A stretch of DNA of 64,000 nt from contig JADJCG010000011.1 in NCBI GenBank assembly GCA_016703335.1, positions 62,001-126,000 on the forward strand. Reading direction: 5' to 3'. Of this stretch, positions 45,340-54,188 are shown piece by piece; within the stretch, counting starts at the first letter, position 1, and the number at the start of each line of letters is the position of its first letter. The stretch comes from Caulobacteraceae bacterium (GTDB lineage: Bacteria; Pseudomonadota; Alphaproteobacteria; Caulobacterales; Aquidulcibacteraceae). Made by a program: the position numbers and the translations under genes. The notes beneath the pieces are model-generated. The model did no database searches and was not told the DNA's origin. It saw nothing but the letters and a program-made list of their open reading frames with translations.

Positions 45340-45353
45340 TTGATGTGGATCAA
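45340..45353. promoter_or_regulatory. FNR/FixK box upstream of narK
   Basis: TTGATGTGGATCAA matches TTGAT-N4-ATCAA exactly. It is centred about 86 bases upstream of the narK start codon, so a transcription start near -45 is expected. It probably activates the whole nar operon under low oxygen. Confidence 0.82.
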
Positions 45354-45483
45354 GCCGCGCCAGTCCAAGCGCGAGAAAAGCGCAGCTGTGCGAGCCAGCC
45401 GCAGGCTTGATTGATCGATGTCCTGTCTATGCCTTGCGGAATATCAAGCCGGCGCTTGGCATTGGTTAAGCCACCGCTCTCAC

Positions 45484-45497
45484 TTGATCTGCATCAA
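45484..45497. promoter_or_regulatory. FNR/FixK box upstream of the divergent Crp/Fnr gene
   Basis: TTGATCTGCATCAA is a second perfect match in the same intergenic region, 53 bases before the GTG of the regulator gene. It fits either positive control or autoregulation of that gene. It may also act on narK from a distance. Confidence 0.8.
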
Positions 45498-45550
45498 ATC
45501 GCTCAACGCCGAACGGCGCCAGATTGACCTCGCCAAGGCGGGAGAGCGGC

Positions 45551-46321
45551 GTGCGGGCCAGTGAAATCGAGAGAGTGAAGGGACTGCCGCTCTTTGCGGA
45601 TGTTGCGCCCGACACGTTCCGCGTCGCGACCGCTGGCGCCCATCTGCAGCGGTTTCCGCCCGGCACAATGCTCCTGCTCGAGGGCGATCCTGTAGATTTT
45701 CTCTATGTTCTTCTGGACGGCCAGGTCGAGCTCCACGGCACCTGGAATGACCACGAGACCGTGCTCACTATCCTAAGGCCGGTCTCCACATTCATCCTTG
45801 CGGCGGTTGTTCTCGACGCCGCCGCGCTCATGTCAGCGCGCACTCTGGAGCGCTGCGAAATCCTGATGATTCCAGGCGACGCGATCCGCACAGCGATGCG
45901 GCTCGATACGCGTTTTGCCATGGCCGTCTCACGCGATCTTGCCGGTTGCTATCGCGGGCTTGTGCGCAACATCAAGAATATCAAGCTGCGCAATGGCGCC
46001 GAGCGGCTCGCCAATTACTTGCTCGCCTTACGCGCCGCCGACAATTCAGGCGGCGTCGTGCGGCTTCATCACGAAAAGCGCGTACTTGCGTCTCTTCTCG
46101 GCATGACGCCTGAGAACCTGTCGCGATCCTTCGCAGCGTTGCAGCAGCATGGCGTTACGGTCCAGGGCGCTGTCGTCACACTTGGCAGCGTGGCTGCGCT
46201 AGAAAATCTCGCAAAGCCCGACCCGCTCATCGACAATCATGCGCCCCGCGGCGGCGACATCGTCGCCGACGCCGATGCTGAAATCTGGCTCTCCGAACTT
46301 TCTCGGTCGAATCCCAGATGA
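45551..46321 (+). CDS. Crp/Fnr-family regulator (Dnr/NarR-like)
   Basis: 256 residues from the GTG at 45551, preceded by GGAGAG; the frame opens at a TTG at 45524. The sensor barrel spans about 20-130 and the winged helix carries LLGMTPENLSRSFAALQQHGV, with E..SR for a TTGAT-type site. The Fnr cysteine cluster is missing, so it is not an oxygen-sensing Fnr. It sits divergent to narK and upstream of the moa genes with ATGA overlap to mobA. That position and length fit a nitrate/nitrite- or NO-responsive Dnr/NarR-type regulator, but the ligand is not shown. Confidence 0.82.
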   Translation: MRASEIERVKGLPLFADVAPDTFRVATAGAHLQRFPPGTMLLLEGDPVDFLYVLLDGQVELHGTWNDHETVLTILRPVSTFILAAVVLDAAALMSARTLERCEILMIPGDAIRTAMRLDTRFAMAVSRDLAGCYRGLVRNIKNIKLRNGAERLANYLLALRAADNSGGVVRLHHEKRVLASLLGMTPENLSRSFAALQQHGVTVQGAVVTLGSVAALENLAKPDPLIDNHAPRGGDIVADADAEIWLSELSRSNPR

Positions 46322-46929
46322 CCCGCCCACGCTCAATCTCCGAAACGCGCATTGCCGGGGTTTTGCTGGCTGGCGGCAAGTCGTCCCGCTTTGGCGGCGA
46401 AAAGGCGATCGCCCTCTTCGGCGGCAAGACCTTGATGGAAGTCGTTGTCCTGGCGTTCAAGGAGCTACCAAGATTTGCCGTGAGCGCACAACCGGCGTCA
46501 GCCGCCGCCGCGCGCGCGCGCGAGTGGCGCGTTCCAGTTCTCAGCGACGATGTATCCGCGCCCGCGGGTCCTCTCGCAGGCATCGCTGCGGGGCTAGATT
46601 GGGCAAAGCGTGAAGGCTTTGACTTCATCGCAACCGCGCCGTGCGATGCGCCGCTCCTGCCCGGCGACTTTGTCCAACGCCTTTGGGATGGCATAGGCGC
46701 CGCACCGGCCGCCTATGCGCTCACCTGCCAAGGCGAACATCCGCTCTGCGCGCTCTGGCGCGTTGACCTGCTTGAACCTCTCAAAGCCCGCCTTGACGCC
46801 GGTGAGCATCCGGCGGCGAGAGCATTCCTGCGGGAGATCGGCGCCGCGGCCGTTCATTTCGATGACGCCTTGGCCTTCGCCAACGCCAATACGGCCGACG
46901 CGCTCGCCGAACTGGAGCGCAGCGCATGA
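46318..46929 (+). CDS. mobA: MobA, molybdenum cofactor guanylyltransferase
   Basis: 203 residues. GVLLAGGKSSRFGGEKAIA is the nucleotide-binding loop (LAGGxSxRxGxxKA). PAGPLAGIAAGLDWA and TAPCDAPLLPGDFV are the other conserved blocks, with the metal-binding Asp. It adds GMP to molybdopterin to make the bis-MGD needed by NarG. It overlaps the regulator upstream and moaA downstream by ATGA. Confidence 0.92.
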   Translation: MTRPRSISETRIAGVLLAGGKSSRFGGEKAIALFGGKTLMEVVVLAFKELPRFAVSAQPASAAAARAREWRVPVLSDDVSAPAGPLAGIAAGLDWAKREGFDFIATAPCDAPLLPGDFVQRLWDGIGAAPAAYALTCQGEHPLCALWRVDLLEPLKARLDAGEHPAARAFLREIGAAAVHFDDALAFANANTADALAELERSA

Positions 46930-47919
46930 GGCCGCTCATCGATCCTTTCGGCCGCGCCATCACCTATCTTCGCGTGTCGGTGACCGACCGCTGCGATTTA
47001 CGCTGCATCTATTGCATGAGTGAACGCATGCGCTTTTTGCCGCGCAACGAACTCCTCTCGATCGAAGAGCTCGATCGGCTGTGCACCGCTTTTATCGAAC
47101 GCGGCGTCCGGCGCCTGCGGTTCACTGGCGGCGAGCCCCTGGTTCGCCGCGGCTTCATCGACCTCTTGCAGAGCGTCAAACGTCATCTGGGCGCGGGCCT
47201 CGATGAGATCACAATCACCACCAATGGCGTGCAGCTTGCCGAGTTCGCCCTGCCCCTCTTCGAAGCGGGCGTGCGGCGCGTCAATGTCTCGGTCGATTCA
47301 CTCGACCGTGACAATTTCAAGCACATCACCCGCCGCGATCGTCTTGAGCAGGTCTTGAATGGCATCGATGCGGCCGAGCGCGCTGGCCTCAAAATCAAGA
47401 TCAATACGGTCGCACTGAAACACGACAACGCCCATGAAATACCGGAACTGGTGAAGTGGGCGCACGGGCCGGGGCTTCGACATCACTCTGATTGAGACCA
47501 TGCCGCTCGGCGAAATCGACGAAGACCGTACCGACCAATTCCTCTCGCTTGCCCGCGTGCGCGAGGATATGGCGAGCTATTGGCGGTTGACCGACTTGCC
47601 CGATCGCACCGGGGGCCCGGCGCGTTACGTGCGCGTCGAGGATACGGGCGGACGGCTGGGCTTCATCACGCCCCTCACCCACAATTTCTGCGAAGCCTGC
47701 TCACGCGTGCGTCTCACGTGCACGGGCAGACTCTATCTTTGCCTCGGGCACGAAACCTCCGTCGATCTGCGCGAACCCTTGCGCCTCAATGGCGGCGATT
47801 GTGCGCTTCAAGCGGCGATCGACGGCGCGATCGCCTTGCGCCCCAAAGGTCATGACTTTCACATCGAGCGGCTCCGCGCGCCCGCAACCGCGCGCCACAT
47901 GTCGGTGACTGGCGGATGA
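46926..47919 (+). CDS. moaA: MoaA, GTP 3',8-cyclase, one frameshift
   Basis: The N-terminal cluster is CDLRCIYCM (CxxxCxxC), with FTGGEPLVRRG next. The frame breaks near 47470 in a GGGCCGGGG stretch. The other frame continues DITLIETMPLGEIDEDRTDQFLSL, then the C-terminal cluster FCEACSRVRLTCTGRLYLCLG, and ends in the required Gly-Gly (SVTGG) at 47919. With the break corrected, the gene is complete. It makes the first pterin intermediate together with MoaC. Confidence 0.92.
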
Positions 47920-48170
47920 CACGATTGCTCTTCTTTGGACGTTTGCGCGACGTCGCCGGTCAGGGCGAACGCCTGGTCGACCTTCCAGCCGACATTGGCA
48001 CGGTCGGCGAATTGCGTGCATGGCTTGCGAATGAGGACGCCGACCTCGGCGCCGCATTGCAGGCGGGCGGCATCCACGTCGTCGTCGATCAAGTCCTTCG
48101 CAACGGCGCAGCGGTGAGCGTTCGCGGCGCACGTGAGATTGCCTTCATGCCCCCATTGAGCGGGGGCTAG
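47916..48170 (+). CDS. moaD: MoaD, small subunit of molybdopterin synthase
   Basis: 84 residues, a ubiquitin-like fold starting LLFFGRLRDVAGQGE and ending PPLSGG. The terminal Gly-Gly is thiocarboxylated and donates sulfur to precursor Z in MoaE. The gene starts in overlap with moaA and is followed one base later by tauE-like. Confidence 0.9.
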   Translation: MTRLLFFGRLRDVAGQGERLVDLPADIGTVGELRAWLANEDADLGAALQAGGIHVVVDQVLRNGAAVSVRGAREIAFMPPLSGG

Positions 48171-48171
48171 A

Positions 48172-48906
48172 GTGACAGAGACGGTCGTCCTGCTCTGCTT
48201 GGCAATCGCCGCCGCGGCAGCGCTCTACGCCTCGGTCGGACATGGCGGCGCCTCCGCTTATATCGCTCTCATGGCGCTCACGGGTCTCGCGCCTGAAGAG
48301 GTGCGGCCTGCAGCACTTGTGCTGAATATTCTGGTTGCTGGCTTAGGCGCATGGCGGTTCGTCCGCGCGGGCAGATTCGACTGGCGCGTGTTTTGGCCGT
48401 TCGCAGCGGCCGCGATTCCAGCGGCGTTCCTGGCGGGAAGCGTCGATGTGCCCGAGCACATTTACCGCCCGCTGCTGGCCGTAGCGCTCGCAGCGGCCGC
48501 GGCGCGTTATCTCTTCTGGCCTCAGCTTGACGCGATCAAATCGAGTGCGCCGCCTAGCGTGTTGGTTGCTTTGCCCGCGGGCGCGCTGCTCGGCGCACTG
48601 GCGGGGCTGACCGGCATTGGCGGCGGCGTCTATCTTTCTCCGCTTTTGGTCTTCGCCGGCTGGGCCGACCCGCAGCGCGCGACCGGGATCGCAGCGTGCT
48701 TCATCGTCGTCAACTCCGCGGCCGGACTGGCGGGCCGCGCGTCCTCGCTGGCGGCGCTGCCCGATTATCTTCCCTGGATGGCGGGGGCGGCGATCATCGG
48801 CGCGTTCATCGGCACGAACTGGAGCCTCAAGGGTCTGAGCAAAAGCGGCGTACTCCGCGTGCTTGGCGTCGTGCTCGGCATCGCCGCGGCGGCGTTAGCG
48901 ACATGA
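48172..48906 (+). CDS. TauE/SafE-family sulfite exporter-like membrane protein
   Basis: 244 residues from a GTG at 48172. About eight helices; the two TSUP repeats carry ASVGHGGASAYIALMALTGL and ALAGLTGIGGGVYLSPLLVFAGW (GxGGG). The family exports sulfite, organosulfonates or other sulfur compounds. It lies inside the moaD-moaE pair with one-base and four-base junctions, so it is fully embedded. Molybdopterin synthesis consumes sulfur, so a sulfur transport role is plausible. Confidence 0.85.
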   Translation: MTETVVLLCLAIAAAAALYASVGHGGASAYIALMALTGLAPEEVRPAALVLNILVAGLGAWRFVRAGRFDWRVFWPFAAAAIPAAFLAGSVDVPEHIYRPLLAVALAAAAARYLFWPQLDAIKSSAPPSVLVALPAGALLGALAGLTGIGGGVYLSPLLVFAGWADPQRATGIAACFIVVNSAAGLAGRASSLAALPDYLPWMAGAAIIGAFIGTNWSLKGLSKSGVLRVLGVVLGIAAAALAT

Positions 48907-49361
48907 TCCGCGCTTCTGTCAGCCTCGAGCCGTTCTCGCCGGATGCGGAAGTCGCGCGCTTCTCATCCTTGCGCGGCGATGGGTGCGGCGCTGTTGTCAC
49001 TTTCATCGGCTATTGCCGCGGGCGGTCGAAGAACCGCGCGGTCACCCAACTTGAGCTTGAGCACTATCCGGGCTTCACCGAGGCCGAGATCAGCCGCTTG
49101 GCGACAGCGGCCGGAGAAAAGCACGATGTGAAGGACCTGCTCGTCATCCATCGCGCCGGCGCCATCGCCACCGGCGACCCGATCGTGCTCGTGGCCGCCA
49201 TGAGCGCCCATCGCGCCGCCGCTTTCGCGGCCGTCGAAGAGCTCATGGATTATCTCAAAACCGACGCGCCGTTCTGGAAACGCGAGACCGGACCTGACGG
49301 CGCACATTGGATCGAACCGACGGCGGAAGATCGCATCCGCCGCGAGGAGCGTGCGAAATGA
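48903..49361 (+). CDS. moaE: MoaE, large subunit of molybdopterin synthase
   Basis: 152 residues. GCGAVVTFIGYCRGRSKNRAVTQLELEHYPGFTEAEI is the conserved MoaE core and PFWKRETGPDGAHWIEP the catalytic C-terminal block with the active Lys. It converts precursor Z to molybdopterin with MoaD. Overlaps tauE-like and moaB by four bases each. Confidence 0.93.
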   Translation: MIRASVSLEPFSPDAEVARFSSLRGDGCGAVVTFIGYCRGRSKNRAVTQLELEHYPGFTEAEISRLATAAGEKHDVKDLLVIHRAGAIATGDPIVLVAAMSAHRAAAFAAVEELMDYLKTDAPFWKRETGPDGAHWIEPTAEDRIRREERAK

Positions 49362-49900
49362 AGGATCATGCCTGCCGGATTGACGAGTCGCTGCCGTTCA
49401 AGCCGGTCAATGTCGCATTGCTCACCGTCTCCGACACGCGCGATGCCGAAAGCGACACCTCCGGCGCCCTACTCGCCGATCTCATCACCAGAGATGGTCA
49501 TCGCATCGCCGAGCGCGCGCTTGTTCGCGATGATGTCGAAGAGATTCGCGGCCGGGTTGGCGCGTGGCTCCGAGCGGAGAACATCGATGTCGTCGTGACG
49601 ACTGGTGGAACTGGGCTCACGGGCCGGGACATCACGCCAGAGGCGCTGCGCCCCATGTTTGAGAAGGAGATCGAGGGCTTTGCAGTCGTTTGGCATATGC
49701 TGAGTTTTGAGAGCGTCGGTCTCTCGACATTGCAGTCGCGCGCTTGCGCGGGCATCGCCCATGGCAAGTTCATTTTCGCCTTGCCAGGATCGAACGGCGC
49801 CTGCCGGGACGGCTGGGAGAAGATCATCCGCTGGCAACTCAACAGCCGTCACACGCCCTGCAATCTCGTTGAGATCATGCCACGTCTATTGGAGCGCTAA
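49358..49900 (+). CDS. moaB: MoaB, molybdopterin adenylyltransferase
   Basis: 180 residues from ATG 49358. VALLTVSDTRDAESDTSGALLADL and VVTTGGTGLTGRDITPEAL form the MPT-binding domain, then FALPGSNGACRDGWEKII. Proteins of this type (MogA/MoaB) adenylate molybdopterin before metal insertion by MoeA. No frameshift. Confidence 0.9.
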   Translation: MKDHACRIDESLPFKPVNVALLTVSDTRDAESDTSGALLADLITRDGHRIAERALVRDDVEEIRGRVGAWLRAENIDVVVTTGGTGLTGRDITPEALRPMFEKEIEGFAVVWHMLSFESVGLSTLQSRACAGIAHGKFIFALPGSNGACRDGWEKIIRWQLNSRHTPCNLVEIMPRLLER

Positions 49901-49901
49901 A

Positions 49902-50387
49902 ATGGAGCGATCGCTCACCCATCTCGACGAGCACGGCCGCGCCCGCATGGTCGATGTCGGCGCAAAGCCGGCGACAGAGCGCCAAGCCATCGCCAGCGGG
50001 CGCATTCGCATGCAAGCAGAAACGCTGCGTCGCGCGCTGAGCGGCGACGCGCCTAAAGGCGATGTGCGGGCCATCGCCGAGATCGCGGGCGTCATGGCCG
50101 GAAAGCGCACCTCGGACTTGATACCCCTGTGTCATCCCTTGGCCCTGAGCAGCCTCGTTGTCGACGTTGCGCCAGATGAGAACCTTCCTGGATTTGTCGT
50201 CACCGCCAACGCGCGCCTAACCGGCCAGACCGGCGTCGAGATGGAGGCGCTGACCGCGGTCTCGGTGGCGTGCCTTACGCTCTACGACATGCTGAAGGCG
50301 GTTGATCGAAGCATGACGATCGAAGCGATCAGCGTGACCGAAAAGCATGGCGGGGCGAGCGGCGACTATGTCAGGGGCGATGCATGA
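49902..50387 (+). CDS. moaC: MoaC, cyclic pyranopterin monophosphate synthase
   Basis: 161 residues from ATG 49902. RMVDVGAKPATERQAIASGRI, AGVMAGKRTSDLIPLCHPL and TGVEMEALTAVSVACLTLYDMLKAVDRSMTI are complete MoaC motifs, including the LCHP and EMEAL catalytic regions. It acts after MoaA. Overlaps moeA as ATGA. Confidence 0.95.
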   Translation: MERSLTHLDEHGRARMVDVGAKPATERQAIASGRIRMQAETLRRALSGDAPKGDVRAIAEIAGVMAGKRTSDLIPLCHPLALSSLVVDVAPDENLPGFVVTANARLTGQTGVEMEALTAVSVACLTLYDMLKAVDRSMTIEAISVTEKHGGASGDYVRGDA

Positions 50388-51571
50388 TCAGCGTCGCCGA
50401 GGCGCGCGCGCTCATGCTGGCGAGCGCTGCCCCATGCAGCACCGTCAACGTATCCCTGCGCTCCGCCTTGGCCCGCTCCTTACGTGAAGACGTGATGGCA
50501 TCGCGTGATCAGCCACCGTTTCGCGCGTCGGCCATGGACGGGTATGCGCTCCGCGCCATCGACACGCCCGGCCCTTTGCGGATGATCGGCGAAGCCGGCG
50601 CCGGGCGTGCGCTGGGTCGCCCGCTCGGCGTCGGCGAATGCGCGCGGATTTTCACGGGCGCGCCGCTTCCGGCCGGCGCCGATTCGATCCTCATTCAAGA
50701 AGATGCCGCGCGCGACGGCGAAATCGTGACCGCGCCGCTTGTCGAAAAGGGCCGGCACGTGCGCTCCGCTGGCGTGGATTTCAAATCCGGCGATCGACTT
50801 CTGCAAGCTGGCGCGCTCATCGATGCCGCCGCGATTGCGCTCGCCGCCGCCGCCGGGCGCGCGTCTCTATTGGTGTCGCGCAGACCCAAGATCGCAGTGT
50901 TGAGCGGCGGCGACGAACTTGTCTCCCCCGGCCAATCGCCCGGGCAAGATCAGATCTTCGATTCGATGAGCGTCGGGATCGCGGCCTTGGTCGAGCAATG
51001 GGGCGGCGATGCTACGGGCATCGGGCCGCTTGCAGATCGCGCCCCTGACATTGCTAATGCCATAAGCGAGGCCATCGCAGCACACGACCTCACCGTCATC
51101 GTTGGCGGCGCCTCTGTCGGCGACCATGATCACGCCCGCCCCGCCGTGCGCGACCTCGGCGGCGTATTTCTGTTCGAGAAGGTCGCCTTGCGGCCGGGAA
51201 AGCCCTCCTGGTTTGCGCGCATCGGCGGACGGCTGGTGCTCGGCTTGCCAGGTAATCCCGCCTCAGCCTTCGTGTGCGCCCGTCTTTTCCTTCGTCCGCT
51301 TATCGATCAGATGTGCGGACGCGATCCCATGATGTCGGCGGGGGTTCGCAAAGCCCGCACACGCGCGCCGCTCAGCGCCAACGGATCGCGCGAGACCTAT
51401 GTTCGCGCCGCGCCCGCCACCGACGAGAGCGGCCAAGCCTGGGTCACGGCGCCGGCCAGACAGGATTCGTCGCTTCTCTCGGTATTCGCCGGCGCCCAAG
51501 CCTTGATCGTGCGCGCACCGGATGCGCCCGAAGCTCCGGCCGGCGCCCTGGTCGATGTGCTCTATCCTTGA
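50384..51571 (+). CDS. moeA: MoeA, molybdopterin molybdotransferase
   Basis: 395 residues. RDQPPFRASAMDGYAL, GECARIFTGAPLPAGADSILIQED and VLSGGDELVSPGQ with DSMS, then VGGASVGDHDH and GLPGNPASAFVC are the MoeA motifs in order. It inserts molybdate into adenylated MPT. It ends the moa operon. The next gene hemN has its own FNR-like box. Confidence 0.94.
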   Translation: MISVAEARALMLASAAPCSTVNVSLRSALARSLREDVMASRDQPPFRASAMDGYALRAIDTPGPLRMIGEAGAGRALGRPLGVGECARIFTGAPLPAGADSILIQEDAARDGEIVTAPLVEKGRHVRSAGVDFKSGDRLLQAGALIDAAAIALAAAAGRASLLVSRRPKIAVLSGGDELVSPGQSPGQDQIFDSMSVGIAALVEQWGGDATGIGPLADRAPDIANAISEAIAAHDLTVIVGGASVGDHDHARPAVRDLGGVFLFEKVALRPGKPSWFARIGGRLVLGLPGNPASAFVCARLFLRPLIDQMCGRDPMMSAGVRKARTRAPLSANGSRETYVRAAPATDESGQAWVTAPARQDSSLLSVFAGAQALIVRAPDAPEAPAGALVDVLYP

Positions 51572-51599
51572 TCACTGCGCGCTTGCGCCGCATCGCCGG

Positions 51600-51613
51600 T
51601 TGACCAACATCAA
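51600..51613. promoter_or_regulatory. FNR/FixK-like box before hemN
   Basis: TTGACCAACATCAA matches TTGAT-N4-ATCAA with one mismatch in the left half. It is centred 40 bases upstream of the hemN ATG at 51647 and starts 28 bases after the moeA stop. Control of hemN by Fnr or FixK is common. Confidence 0.65.
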
Positions 51614-51646
51614 TCGCTACGAGCGCCGGCGGGCCAATCATGCGCC

Positions 51647-52975
51647 ATGGATCCGCACCTTATCCCCTACGCGGAGCGGCAAGCGCCGCGTTACACATCC
51701 TATCCGAGCGCCAATCATTTTGACGCGGCGGTCGATGCACAAATCTATCGGCGATGGCTGGGGTCGATCGGCGAACGCGCTACGCTCTCGCTCTACCTTC
51801 ACATCCCCTATTGCCGGCAGCTCTGTTGGTATTGCGGCTGCAACACCTTCCTGACGCGCGGCGGCGACAGCGGTGACTTTGTCACTACGACGATGATGGA
51901 GATCGATCTTGTCGCCTCGGCGCTGGGTTCGCGCACTGTCGATGAAGTGCATTGGGGCGGCGGCACGCCCAACGTGCTCTCAGCAGCGGAGTTCTTGCGC
52001 CTCGTCCACCATATCGACTTCTGGTTCGACATTCTGCCAGGCGCCAGGCACGCTATCGAACTTGATCCGCGTCACGTCACGGCAGAGCTTGCCCGCGCCT
52101 ATGCCGCCGCGGGCGTCAGCCGCGTGTCGCTCGGCGTTCAGGACTTGAATGCGCACGTTCAAGACGCGATCGGGCGCGTGCAACCGTTCGAGCAAGTCCG
52201 CGACGCCGTCAAAACACTGCGCGATGCGGGGCTCAACGAACTTAGCTTTGATCTCATCTATGGCTTGCCGCTGCAGACCTACGCGGACGTGGCGCGAACC
52301 ATCCAATTGGCGGCAGAATTGAAGCCACAGCGCATCGCGCTCTTCGGCTACGCGCACGTGCCGTGGTTTAAGCGCCGACAGCGCCTGATCAATGCCGAGG
52401 CCCTGCCCGGCGTCAGCGAGCGCTACGACCAGGCCGAGCTGGCGCGACGCATGCTCTGCGAGCTAGGCTATGAGAGCGTCGGCCTCGATCATTTCGCACT
52501 TCCCAGCGATCCGCTCGCGGCGGCCGCACGCGCAAGCTCTCTGCATCGCAATTTTCAAGGCTACGTCGCCAACGAAAGCAATGCCGTGTTGGGCTTTGGC
52601 CCCTCGGCCATCTCTCAGTTTCCGGGTGGCTACGCGCAGAACATTTCCACCATTGGCGCGTGGCGCCATGCGGTTGAGGCTGGGACGTTGCCGATCGCGC
52701 GCGGACATGCGCTGAGCGCCGAAGACTTACGCCGCCGCGCTATCGTCCAATCGATCATGTGCAGTCTTGAAGTCGATCTAGCGCCGTGGGGCGGTTGGGA
52801 CATGTTTCCCGATGCGTATAGCGACCTCGCTCCGCTCGCCGCGGCGGGCATAGTCGAGATCAGTGGCGATGCGCTCAAAGTGCCTTCGCCGATGCGCCAA
52901 TTCTCCCGTCTCGCGGCGATGGCGTTTGACGCCTACGCCTCGCCTTCCGCCACGCCCCATTCGCGCGCCGTCTGA
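51647..52975 (+). CDS. hemN: HemN, oxygen-independent coproporphyrinogen III oxidase
   Basis: 442 residues. APRYTSYPSANHF at the start and YLHIPYCRQLCWYCGCNTF with CxxxCxxCxC carry the cluster and the second-SAM signature of true HemN. HWGGGTPNVLS, SRVSLGVQDLNAHVQDAIGRVQ, and FDLIYGLPLQT follow. The HemW-type features are absent. It makes protoporphyrinogen for haem without oxygen, which the cbb3 oxidase and nitrate reductase need. Confidence 0.94.
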   Translation: MDPHLIPYAERQAPRYTSYPSANHFDAAVDAQIYRRWLGSIGERATLSLYLHIPYCRQLCWYCGCNTFLTRGGDSGDFVTTTMMEIDLVASALGSRTVDEVHWGGGTPNVLSAAEFLRLVHHIDFWFDILPGARHAIELDPRHVTAELARAYAAAGVSRVSLGVQDLNAHVQDAIGRVQPFEQVRDAVKTLRDAGLNELSFDLIYGLPLQTYADVARTIQLAAELKPQRIALFGYAHVPWFKRRQRLINAEALPGVSERYDQAELARRMLCELGYESVGLDHFALPSDPLAAAARASSLHRNFQGYVANESNAVLGFGPSAISQFPGGYAQNISTIGAWRHAVEAGTLPIARGHALSAEDLRRRAIVQSIMCSLEVDLAPWGGWDMFPDAYSDLAPLAAAGIVEISGDALKVPSPMRQFSRLAAMAFDAYASPSATPHSRAV

Positions 52976-52986
52976 AACTAGAGGCC

Positions 52987-54171
52987 ATGACCACAACGAC
53001 AGCAGATCGATACCGGGCCTATCAGGGCCATCCACTCTTCAGCATGGGCTTTCGCCCGTTCTTCCTGTTCGCCACGCTCTGGGCCGCCCTCGCGGTTCCG
53101 GTCTGGGTCGCAGCGTTTGCAGGATGGCTGCCGATCGAGCACTTCAACCGCGACTGGCATGCGCATGAGATGCTGTTCGGCTATTTGAGCGGCGTCATCG
53201 CCGGCTTCCTGTTGACGGCAGTGCCGAACTGGACGGGACGGCTTCCGGTGACCGGCGCACCGCTTATGGCGCTTGTCCTTTTATGGTGCGCCGGTCGAGC
53301 GGCGATGCTCATCCCGGGCTTTGCGGCGGCGCCAATGGTTGACAGCGCCTTCCTCTTCGTCTTCGCGGCCGTGATCGGGCGTGAGATCATTGCGGGCCGC
53401 AATATTCGAAACGCGCCGGTGCTCGTGCTGCTTACGGTGCTCGCCAGCGCCAACCTGCTCTCGCATTTGCGCAACGTCGATTCAGAGCTGGCGCTGCTCG
53501 GCGAGCGCATCGGCATCGCCGTTGTCGCAACGCTTGTGGCGCTGATCGGCGGGCGCCTCGTGCCGAGCTTCACGCGCAATTGGATGGCCAAGCAAAAACT
53601 CATCCCCGAGCCCGCTTCACCTAGCCGCTTCGACGCGGTCGCGCTCGCGATTGGCGCGATCGGCCTGACCATTTGGGCTATTTCGCCGACACTCTACGCT
53701 GCAGGCTTGGCGCTCACGCTCGCGGGCGCGCTTCACTTTTTTCGGCTCGCGCGCTGGCAAGGCTGGCGGACATCAAAAGAGCCCTTAGTGCTCATCCTTC
53801 ACCTTGGATATTTCTGGCTTGCATTGGGGCTCTTGCTACAGGGTCTCGCGATCCTCGCCCCGTCCGTTGTGCCGGCGGCGTCTGGCCTTCACGCCATCAC
53901 CGCCGGCGCCTTCGGCGTCATGACGCTTGCGGTGATGACGCGCGCGAGTCTGGGGCACACTGGACAGAAGCTTGCCGCGACGCCGCACATCAGCGCCATC
54001 TACATCCTGGTCAATCTCGCCGCATTGGTCCGCGTCACTGCGCCATTCCTGCCCGAGCATTACACCGTGCTCTTGGCGCTATCGGCGGCGCTTTGGAGCG
54101 GCGCTTTTGGGTGGTTTGTCTTTGTCTATGCCCCGCTTTTGCTGCGCCGACGCCAAGCAGCCACGGCGTGA
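52987..54171 (+). CDS. nnrS: NnrS family membrane protein
   Basis: 394 residues with about 12 helices. HPLFSMGFRPFFLFATLWAALAVPVW, WHAHEMLFGYLSGVIAGFLLTAVPNWTG and RNWMAKQKLIPEP are NnrS hallmarks, with conserved His in WHAHEM and a later ITAGAFGVMTLAVMTRASLGHTG. NnrS is a haem- and copper-containing membrane protein that relieves NO stress. It is 11 bases downstream of hemN and probably co-expressed. Confidence 0.92.
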   Translation: MTTTTADRYRAYQGHPLFSMGFRPFFLFATLWAALAVPVWVAAFAGWLPIEHFNRDWHAHEMLFGYLSGVIAGFLLTAVPNWTGRLPVTGAPLMALVLLWCAGRAAMLIPGFAAAPMVDSAFLFVFAAVIGREIIAGRNIRNAPVLVLLTVLASANLLSHLRNVDSELALLGERIGIAVVATLVALIGGRLVPSFTRNWMAKQKLIPEPASPSRFDAVALAIGAIGLTIWAISPTLYAAGLALTLAGALHFFRLARWQGWRTSKEPLVLILHLGYFWLALGLLLQGLAILAPSVVPAASGLHAITAGAFGVMTLAVMTRASLGHTGQKLAATPHISAIYILVNLAALVRVTAPFLPEHYTVLLALSAALWSGAFGWFVFVYAPLLLRRRQAATA

Positions 54172-54188
54172 GCGCGAAGGAAGCTCAG

